From NCBI GenBank assembly GCA_946886925.1, contig CAMPJQ010000027.1, positions 1 to 12,156 on the forward strand: DNA of 12,156 nt, written 5' to 3'. Positions 6,926-12,156 of this stretch are shown here, in pieces. The translations under genes were made by a program, and so were the position numbers. A model generated the notes under the pieces. That model saw nothing but the letters and a program-made list of their open reading frames with translations. It was not told the DNA's origin and did not search any database. The stretch is from an uncultured Terrimonas sp. GTDB taxonomy: Bacteria > Bacteroidota > Bacteroidia > Chitinophagales > Chitinophagaceae. Each line of letters opens with the position of its first letter. The stretch's first letter is position 1.

Positions 6926-9016
6926 TTATGGTTTAGGTATAATTTCAGCAGGTGGAACACCAGCGCTAATACCGCCGCCTTCGGAGCCATTGGAAGACGA
7001 ATTTTCACCGTGATGATGGTGGTCGTGCACCACATCTGCCGGTTTCTTTTCCTCAAACGGGCGTTTGCCAATCAATTGCTCTAAATCACTTTGAAAAAGC
7101 ACTTCCCGGGTCAACAGCTCTTTTGCAATTATTTCAACTTGCTGCTTTTTTTCCATCAGCAGGTTTTTAGTTCTGCTGTATTCCTCATCGATCAGCTTTC
7201 TTACTTCTTCATCAATTATTTTGCCCGTTTCCTCGCTAAAGGGTTTGGTAAAATAATTTTCCTGCTGCGGATCGTAGTAACTAATATTTCCCAGCTTCTC
7301 GTTCATGCCATACACAGTAATCATGGAATAAGCAATTTTGGTTACCTGCTGTAAATCATTGCTGGCGCCGGTGGAAATTTTTCCGAAGAAAATCTCTTCA
7401 CTTGCTCTTCCGCCCAGGGTCATAGCAACCTGGTCTTTTAACTGATCTGTGTTATACAGGTATTGTTCCTTAGGGGTGTATTGCGCATATCCGAGCGCCG
7501 CAGTACCCCGGGGAACAATGGTAACTTTTAGCAAAGGATACGCATGTTCCAGGAACCATCCGCAAATGGCATGCCCTGCTTCATGATACGCAATGATTTC
7601 CTTTTCATCAGGAGAGATGATCTTGTTTTTCTTTTCCAGGCCGCCAATTACACGATCAATTGCATCCTGAAAATCATTCATTTCTACTTCGGATTTACCT
7701 TTTCTGGCTGCGATCAAAGCCGCTTCATTGCACACGTTGGCTATATCTGCTCCCGCAAAACCGGGAGTTTGCTCGGCCAGTTTAAACACATCCAGTTTAG
7801 CCGATTTTTTGATGGGTTTTAAATGTACATGAAATATTTCTTCCCGTCCTTTTACATCCGGTTTGTCAATAGTGATCTGCCTGTCGAAACGGCCCGGGCG
7901 CAATAAAGCGCTATCCAGCACGTCCGGCCTGTTCGTGGCTGCCAGAATAATAATTCCACTGTCTGTTCCAAAGCCATCCATTTCTACCAGTAGCTGGTTA
8001 AGCGTATTCTCTCTTTCATCATTGCTCATCATCACATTTTTTCCTCTCGCCCTGCCTATTGCATCTATTTCATCTATAAATATGATACAAGGCGCCTTTT
8101 CTCTTGCCTGCTTAAACAAATCCCGTACTCTGCTTGCTCCTACACCTACAAACATTTCCACAAAATCGGATCCGCTCAAACTAAAGAAAGGCACCTGGGC
8201 TTCTCCTGCCATAGCTTTTGCCAGTAGCGTTTTGCCGGTTCCCGGGGATCCAACGAGCAAAGCTCCTTTTGGAATTTTACCACCGAGCGCTGTATATTTT
8301 TTGGGATTCTTTAAAAAATCAACGATTTCCATTACTTCCAGCTTGGCGTCTTCCAATCCGGCTACATCGGCAAAAGTAATGTTCACTTTAGTGCCTTTTT
8401 CAAATAAGGTAGCCTTGGACTTACCAATGCTGAAAATGCCGCCGGGGCCGCCACCGCCACCGGGACCGCCCACCTTACGCATCATTAAAATAAACAAAAG
8501 GGCAAACATGAGTAAGGGAAATATATAGCTGAGCAAAGACCCAAACCATTCCGATTCGCTCACAATTTTAACAGGAACTTCTTTTACCTGCTGATGTTCT
8601 TTGTAAAATTCAGCAAGCGTAGTACCCGTATATGTTTTTGCATCCGGAATTTCAAATTGAAAGTGCGGACCATCTGTTTTGGCAACAATGGCCCACCTGT
8701 CTCCCAAAAGCTCTTTGTATATAGGTTTATCAAGGCTGTCTTTATTTATAAAAACCCTAACCACATCCTTATTGCGTACCAGCTCCAGCTTCTGAATATC
8801 GTTTTTAACAAGCATTTCATTACGGAACTGAAGATCCGAAATTACTGTGGCCGTTGGTGTAGCTCCATTATACAACTGGTATCCTACCAGTAAAAGCGCA
8901 ACGATGCCATAAACCCAGTATATGCTGAATTTCGGACCACGGCGCGGAGACTTGTCATCTCCCTCTGGTCGCTTATTGAATCCCGGTATTTTACCCTGAT
9001 TATTATCCTTTGCCAT
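6926..9016 (-). CDS. ftsH: ATP-dependent zinc metalloprotease FtsH
   Basis: The 696-residue membrane-anchored AAA+ protease degrades misfolded membrane proteins and selected regulators as a hexamer. Order of parts: a basic N-terminal tail, transmembrane helix 1 (about 32-48), an extracytoplasmic domain, transmembrane helix 2 (about 159-179), then a glycine-rich linker (183-193). The AAA+ module has Walker A GSPGTGKT (256-263), pore loop FVGVG (289-293), Walker B IIFIDEID (311-318), and the second region of homology with arginine fingers R376 and R379. The zinc site is HEAGH (478-482) with D554 as likely third ligand. The C-terminal tail is low-complexity and carries DHHHH (665-669) before a Gly/Ser-rich stretch. 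Length is slightly above E. coli FtsH (644) because of both tails. It lies 85 bases after rsfS with no clear promoter in the gap, and four bases before the LUD gene. Confidence 0.98.
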   Translation of the reverse strand: MAKDNNQGKIPGFNKRPEGDDKSPRRGPKFSIYWVYGIVALLLVGYQLYNGATPTATVISDLQFRNEMLVKNDIQKLELVRNKDVVRVFINKDSLDKPIYKELLGDRWAIVAKTDGPHFQFEIPDAKTYTGTTLAEFYKEHQQVKEVPVKIVSESEWFGSLLSYIFPLLMFALLFILMMRKVGGPGGGGGPGGIFSIGKSKATLFEKGTKVNITFADVAGLEDAKLEVMEIVDFLKNPKKYTALGGKIPKGALLVGSPGTGKTLLAKAMAGEAQVPFFSLSGSDFVEMFVGVGASRVRDLFKQAREKAPCIIFIDEIDAIGRARGKNVMMSNDERENTLNQLLVEMDGFGTDSGIIILAATNRPDVLDSALLRPGRFDRQITIDKPDVKGREEIFHVHLKPIKKSAKLDVFKLAEQTPGFAGADIANVCNEAALIAARKGKSEVEMNDFQDAIDRVIGGLEKKNKIISPDEKEIIAYHEAGHAICGWFLEHAYPLLKVTIVPRGTAALGYAQYTPKEQYLYNTDQLKDQVAMTLGGRASEEIFFGKISTGASNDLQQVTKIAYSMITVYGMNEKLGNISYYDPQQENYFTKPFSEETGKIIDEEVRKLIDEEYSRTKNLLMEKKQQVEIIAKELLTREVLFQSDLEQLIGKRPFEEKKPADVVHDHHHHGENSSSNGSEGGGISAGVPPAEIIPKP

Positions 9017-9101
9017 AAACTTCTTCGCTTAAATATTTAAATAAAATAAAAACCGGATGTCCAGTTATACATAAAGCTTACTGTTACCGTTGTTTTTTGG
9101 A

Positions 9102-9503
9102 TTATGCCTCATGTTGTATATGATCGCCGTCATTCCACATTTCTTCCAGCTTGTAAAATTTTCGCGTTTCGGGCTGAAAAATATGCACCACAATATTTAC
9201 ATAGTCTATCAGCACCCATTGCAAGGCCTGGTAACCTTCGTGGCGATACGGCAGTTCGCCTGTGTTTTTTTTCACTTCGGTTTCAATGGCATCAGCAATC
9301 GCCCTCACCTGCACATTGCTGGAAGCCTCACAAACAATAAAAAAATCCGCAACGGCTTCCTGGATTTTGCGCAGATCAAGCGAAACAATATTTTCTCCTT
9401 TTTTCTGACGGATGGCGCTGATGATGGTTTTAAATAGCTTACTGTTCCTCGTCAACCTGGCTGCACGTTTGGGCCGTGCAGTTAACACCTGTAATGCTGC
9501 CAA
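9102..9503 (-). CDS. rsfS: Ribosomal silencing factor RsfS, with a non-ATG start
   Basis: RsfS binds ribosomal protein uL14 on the 50S subunit and blocks subunit joining, lowering translation under nutrient limitation. The 133-residue frame carries the whole RsfS/YbeB/Iojap domain (about 22-125), with KGENIVSLDLRKI (35-47), ADFFIVC (52-58), YRHEG (86-90) and WVLIDYVNIVVHIF (96-109). The frame opens at a TGA (9512-9510) and contains no ATG before the domain. Possible starts are TTG at 9503 (used here), GTG at 9488 and TTG at 9455, the last giving 117 residues. Family members of the phylum usually have an N-terminal basic segment like the PKRAARLTRN seen at 11-20, which favours one of the two upstream starts. 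No Shine-Dalgarno sequence helps. It is the first gene of the leftward operon and is divergent from birA. Confidence 0.93.
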   Translation of the reverse strand: MAALQVLTARPKRAARLTRNSKLFKTIISAIRQKKGENIVSLDLRKIQEAVADFFIVCEASSNVQVRAIADAIETEVKKNTGELPYRHEGYQALQWVLIDYVNIVVHIFQPETRKFYKLEEMWNDGDHIQHEA

Positions 9504-9523
9504 TAGAAATCAATTTTAGGTTT

Positions 9524-9540
9524 ACCCCTTTTTTTGGGGT
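9524..9540. repeat. Short inverted repeat ACCCC-T7-GGGGT
   Basis: ACCCC (9524-9528) and GGGGT (9536-9540) flank seven T. The 5-bp stem lies 20 bases upstream of the rsfS start codon, inside its probable untranslated leader. It could form a small hairpin in either transcript or serve as a protein site. No known regulator matches it. Confidence 0.3.
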
Positions 9541-9608
9541 TGATTTGATTATATTTTAAAAGCATCGCCTTACGACTGCTTATTTGTTTTTCGATTATCT
9601 AACTTGCT

Positions 9609-9616
9609 CAAAAATA
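9609..9616 (-). promoter_or_regulatory. Candidate -7 promoter element for the rsfS operon
   Basis: The minus strand reads TATTTTTG (9616-9609), a full match to the Bacteroidota -7 consensus TAnnTTTG used by their primary sigma factor. Transcription would begin near 9602 and give a leader of roughly 100 bases before rsfS. The -33 TTTG is not found at the usual spacing; only a TTG at 9644-9642, 25 bases upstream, is near. The element lies close to the birA start on the other strand. Confidence 0.35.
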
Positions 9617-9638
9617 GGAATTAATTCGGTATTCTCTT

Positions 9639-10382
9639 ATGCAATCCTTCGGACAGTCTTTTAGCGTAATACCCAGTATTGACAGCACCAACAACTATGC
9701 CATGCAAATGGTTCATGCCCGTTTGGCAAAGCATGGCGATGCATGGCTTGCACTGGAGCAAACAAAGGGTAAAGGTCAAAGAGGTAAAAGCTGGCAGAGC
9801 AGCAAGGGTGAAAACATTCTCTTAAGCATCGTTTTACAGCCCGTTTTTTTAACTCCTATGCAGTCATTCTTATTAAATGCTGCTATTGGACTGGGTGTTT
9901 ACGACTTTTATAAAAAATACGCTGGCCACGAAACCCGGATAAAGTGGCCGAATGATATTTACTGGCGTGACAGAAAGGCAGGCGGCATATTAATAGAAAA
10001 TATTATAAGGGCTGAAAACTGGGCGTTTGCGGTTGTGGGAGTAGGTCTTAATATTAACCAGGTTGATTTCGAAGAATCGCTGCAAAAGGCAATTTCACTC
10101 CGGCAAATAACGGGCAAAAATTTTGAAGCGATTGAACTGGCGAGAGAACTTTGTTTTTTTCTGGAACAACGATATGAGACGTTGAAAGCAGGGAACCAAA
10201 AACAAATTTTACAAGACTACGGGCAGGCAATGTACAAACTGAATAAATATGTTACATTTAAAAAAGACGGACTTGTGTTTGAAGCCCTTGTAAAAGGAAT
10301 TACATCACTCGGACTCCTGGTAGTTGAAACGGACAAAAAAAAACAGGAGTGGTTATGGGGAACGGCAGAATGGATAGTTTAA
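9639..10382 (+). CDS. birA: Biotin--[acetyl-CoA-carboxylase] ligase, monofunctional BirA
   Basis: The 247-residue enzyme makes biotinyl-AMP and transfers biotin to the lysine of biotin carboxyl carrier proteins, for example in acetyl-CoA carboxylase. Motifs in order: STNNY (16-20), the adenylate-binding loop GKGQRGKSW (44-52, corresponding to the GRGRRG loop of E. coli BirA), SSKGENILLS (54-63), KWPND (102-106), KAGGILIE (113-120) with the likely catalytic lysine, and VGVGLNIN (133-140). A short C-terminal domain follows. Its length and immediate start in the catalytic domain mean the N-terminal helix-turn-helix of the E. coli protein is missing, so it is a group I ligase and should not repress biotin genes. 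ATG at 9639 is the only sensible start. The Lon-domain gene follows after 51 bases on the same strand. Confidence 0.95.
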   Translation: MQSFGQSFSVIPSIDSTNNYAMQMVHARLAKHGDAWLALEQTKGKGQRGKSWQSSKGENILLSIVLQPVFLTPMQSFLLNAAIGLGVYDFYKKYAGHETRIKWPNDIYWRDRKAGGILIENIIRAENWAFAVVGVGLNINQVDFEESLQKAISLRQITGKNFEAIELARELCFFLEQRYETLKAGNQKQILQDYGQAMYKLNKYVTFKKDGLVFEALVKGITSLGLLVVETDKKKQEWLWGTAEWIV

Positions 10383-10433
10383 ACCCGGTTATACAAAGAG
10401 GAATCGCATTTCTCATTTAGCAACTTACCATCA

Positions 10434-11069
10434 ATGACCAATTTCATTCCCATTTTTCCATTAAGCATTGTAGTATTTCCCGGGGAAGAAGTAAACCTGC
10501 ATATTTTTGAGCCCCGCTACAAGCAATTGATCAAAGAATGCTTCAGTGATGTAAAACCTTTTGGTATACCTGCTGTTATCAATCAACAGATTGGTGAAAT
10601 AGGTACCCTGGTTAAAGTTCAGGAATGGGTAAAGGTGTATGATAATGGAGAAATGGATATCCGGATAAAAGGGGTTAGGGTTTTCCGGATATTGGAGCTC
10701 ATCAAAAGAATTCCCGATAAGCTGTACAGTGGCGCTATTGTACATTATCCCAATATCAGTGAAAGCGGAAGCAAATCCTTAATGGAAAAAGTGTTGGAAC
10801 GACTCAGGGAAATGCACAGGCTTTTAAAAATTACCAAGCCATTCAATAACCCGGATGAAAAATTATGCGCTTATGATATAGCGCATCACGCCGGGCTTTC
10901 TATTGAAGAAGAACAGGAACTGCTTGGACTGACACATGAAATACAAAGGCAGGAATATTTAAAGCGTCATCTTAATAAAATTGTTTCTATGTTAAATGAA
11001 ACAGAAGCCTTAAAGGAAAAAATAAAATTAAACGGGCACTTTAAAAACCCCGGATCTATGGAATTATAA
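10434..11069 (+). CDS. Stand-alone Lon substrate-binding-domain protein
   Basis: The 211-residue protein matches the N-terminal substrate-binding domain of Lon protease, without the AAA+ and protease parts. The signature is at the start: IFPLSIVVFPGEEVNLHIFE (7-26) and PRYKQLIKEC (27-36), followed by the beta-rich PUA-like fold (GIPAVI 44-49, GTLVKVQEW 57-65, IRIKGVRVFRI 76-86). The second half (about 114-200) is helical and rich in Lys/Glu/Leu, similar to the helical bundle after this domain in Lon. Such short proteins are widespread, but their role is not well defined; binding of unfolded proteins or adaptor work is plausible. It has no signal peptide and is probably cytoplasmic. It may share a transcript with birA. 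The ATG at 10434 places the conserved FPL motif at the usual distance from the start. Confidence 0.88.
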   Translation: MTNFIPIFPLSIVVFPGEEVNLHIFEPRYKQLIKECFSDVKPFGIPAVINQQIGEIGTLVKVQEWVKVYDNGEMDIRIKGVRVFRILELIKRIPDKLYSGAIVHYPNISESGSKSLMEKVLERLREMHRLLKITKPFNNPDEKLCAYDIAHHAGLSIEEEQELLGLTHEIQRQEYLKRHLNKIVSMLNETEALKEKIKLNGHFKNPGSMEL

Positions 11070-11117
11070 ATTTATTGTTTATGATTTGGGGTTTATCGTT
11101 TTCAGCCTCACCCTTGT

Positions 11118-11139
11118 TCCCTCTCCGCACGGAGAGGGA
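11118..11139. repeat. REP-like GC-rich palindrome between convergent genes
   Basis: TCCCTCTCC (11118-11126) and GGAGAGGGA (11131-11139) form a perfect 9-bp stem with the loop GCAC. It lies in the 224-base gap (11070-11293) between the stop codons of the Lon-domain gene and rho, which face each other. It could fold in both transcripts and act as a shared 3'-end structure, but no T tract follows directly on either strand, so it is not a standard intrinsic terminator. CCCTCTCC/GGAGAGGG hairpins recur as dispersed intergenic repeats in some genomes of the phylum (recollection, not checked). The rest of the gap is AT-rich with one T8 run (11242-11249) and holds no gene. Confidence 0.6.
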
Positions 11140-11293
11140 GACCTGGCTGCTGTATCATCAGGCAACTTTTGCAGTGACCCATTTACGTAAAATTATAATT
11201 GAACAGCGTTGCATTTCGCTTCGAATTTGAATTTTTATTTGTTTTTTTTGATTTGATTCCTGGTATTTCGTCGAATTTCGGGCTTATGCCTTA

Positions 11294-12156
11294 TCAGCTA
11301 TTCATACTGGCTAAAAACTCCTGGTTGTCTTTTGTTCCTCTCATGCGTTTCAGCAATTCATTCATCGCTTCTTCTGCATTCATGTCTGCCAGGTAATTGC
11401 GAAGCAAATGCATTCTTTTCAATACATCTTTATCTAACAGAAGGTCTTCCCTGCGGGTAGAGGAAGCCACCAGGTCAATGGCAGGAAATATGCGCCTGTT
11501 GGCCAAACGCCTGTCTAACTGCAGTTCCATATTACCGGTTCCTTTAAATTCTTCAAAGATCACCTCATCCATTTTTGAACCGGTATCTATTAAAGCGGTA
11601 GCCAGTATGGTTAACGACCCGCCGTTCTCAATTTTTCTTGCAGCACCAAAAAATTGTTTTGGTTTTTGCATGGCATTGGCTTCCACACCTCCAGACAATA
11701 CTTTACCGGATGCGGGCGCTACCGTATTATGGGCACGGGCCAAGCGGGTAATAGAGTCAAGCAGTATCACCACATCATGACCGCATTCTACCAGGCGCTT
11801 TGCTTTTTGCAGGGCTATGGTAGAAACCTTCACGTGTTTTTCTGCAGGTTCATCAAAAGTAGACGCAATAACTTCAGCTCTTACACTTCTTTCCATGTCG
11901 GTTACTTCTTCCGGCCGTTCATCAACCAGCACGATCATCATATAACACTCGGGATGATTTTCGGCAATAGCATTGGCTATATCTTTCAGCAAAACCGTTT
12001 TACCTGTTTTGGGTTGCGCTACAATCAGTCCGCGTTGGCCCTTACCTATAGGAGTGAATAAATCAATCATCCTTGTGCTTAGTGCAGAAGGCTGCGTAAA
12101 GAGATTCATCTTTTCGAAAGGAAACAATGGCGTAAGATAATCGAAAGGTACCCTGT
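11294..12156 (-). CDS. rho: Transcription termination factor Rho, C-terminal part (5' end outside window)
   Basis: Rho is the hexameric RNA helicase that ends transcription at C-rich RNA sites. About 286 residues of the ATPase core are present; the frame stays open to the window edge ([15 protein letters not shown] is read at its start), so the RNA-binding N-terminal domain lies outside. Visible motifs are [17 protein letters not shown] (Walker A, coded near 12042-11992), [25 protein letters not shown] (Walker B), [10 protein letters not shown] (Q loop), and [12 protein letters not shown] (R loop). The end closely follows E. coli Rho (RRIFPAID, then a helical tail). Two stop codons in tandem (TGA, TAA) close the gene. 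The TTG at 12127 is an internal leucine, not a start. The part seen has no gap or missing catalytic residue. Confidence 0.97.
   Translation of the reverse strand, partial: RVPFDYLTPLFPFEKMNLFTQPSALSTRMIDLFTPIGKGQRGLIVAQPKTGKTVLLKDIANAIAENHPECYMMIVLVDERPEEVTDMERSVRAEVIASTFDEPAEKHVKVSTIALQKAKRLVECGHDVVILLDSITRLARAHNTVAPASGKVLSGGVEANAMQKPKQFFGAARKIENGGSLTILATALIDTGSKMDEVIFEEFKGTGNMELQLDRRLANRRIFPAIDLVASSTRREDLLLDKDVLKRMHLLRNYLADMNAEEAMNELLKRMRGTKDNQEFLASMNS

Larger units (their letters stand above)
9504..9638. promoter_or_regulatory. Divergent promoter region between rsfS and birA
   Basis: The 135-base AT-rich gap must drive rsfS leftward and birA rightward. For birA the best plus-strand -7 match is TATATTTT (9550-9557), one base off TAnnTTTG, but the nearest upstream TTTG is only 13 bases away, so it is weak. 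For rsfS a full -7 match is listed separately. No Shine-Dalgarno sequence precedes birA, which is normal for the phylum. BirA here lacks a DNA-binding domain, so no biotin operator is expected and none was seen. Confidence 0.6.

Noticed and set aside
6922..7071. 50-codon upstream extension of the LUD gene
   Set aside because: It overlaps the ftsH C-terminal coding region in another frame. The ATG at 6921 gives the normal family length and a natural spacing of four bases from the ftsH stop.
7863..8528. 221-codon plus-strand frame inside ftsH
   Set aside because: It is exactly antisense to the conserved AAA+ region of ftsH. Its Ser/Pro-rich content is what antisense frames of such genes produce, and no promoter or domain supports it.
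9029..9040. 12-base perfect AT palindrome (TTAAATATTTAA) upstream of ftsH
   Set aside because: In such AT-rich DNA a palindrome made only of A and T is expected by chance and would form a very weak hairpin. No known operator matches it.
12125..12127. Possible start of rho at 12127
   Set aside because: The codon is TTG, and the frame continues upstream to the window edge with the conserved Rho segment [10 protein letters not shown], so the gene is truncated by the window rather than starting here.

Overview
This window looks like chromosomal core DNA from a Bacteroidota species, most likely of the Chitinophagaceae. The evidence is a SusC-type TonB-dependent transporter followed directly by a probable SusD start, Bacteroidota-style protein signatures throughout (FtsH, RsfS, Rho), moderate-to-low GC, a near absence of Shine-Dalgarno sequences, and one good match to the Bacteroidota -7 promoter element. 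The family assignment is inference; no rRNA or other phylogenetic marker is present.

Layout. (1) Positions 1-3208, minus strand: a glycan-uptake pair, with a complete SusC-like outer-membrane transporter and the first 13 codons of what is probably its SusD-like lipoprotein partner at the window edge. (2) 3209-3584: a 376-base gene-free leader upstream of susC, with several inverted repeats and a terminator-like hairpin on the opposite strand. (3) 3585-9503, minus strand: a compact run of six genes read right to left: rsfS (ribosome silencing), ftsH (membrane AAA+ protease), a LUD/LutC-family protein, lpxH (lipid A synthesis), a secreted beta-propeller-like protein of unknown role, and an MscS-type channel. 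From ftsH onward the genes are 23 bases apart or less, or overlap, so they are very probably co-transcribed. (4) 9504-9638: a divergent promoter region. (5) 9639-11069, plus strand: birA (biotin ligase without a DNA-binding domain) and a stand-alone Lon substrate-binding-domain protein. (6) 11070-11293: a convergent intergenic region with a perfect 9-bp GC-rich palindrome of REP type. (7) 11294-12156, minus strand: the C-terminal part of transcription terminator Rho, cut by the window edge.

The six-gene operon has an envelope theme: FtsH (inner-membrane proteolysis, known to control lipid A synthesis in Escherichia coli), LpxH (a lipid A step), an exported propeller protein and a mechanosensitive channel. 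birA and the Lon-domain gene form a separate housekeeping pair. No mobile element, CRISPR array, tRNA, rRNA or phage gene was seen. The strongest candidates for something undescribed are regulatory: the susC leader, whose hairpins could form alternative pairings, and a possible antisense RNA terminator opposite it. No new protein-coding system is evident.
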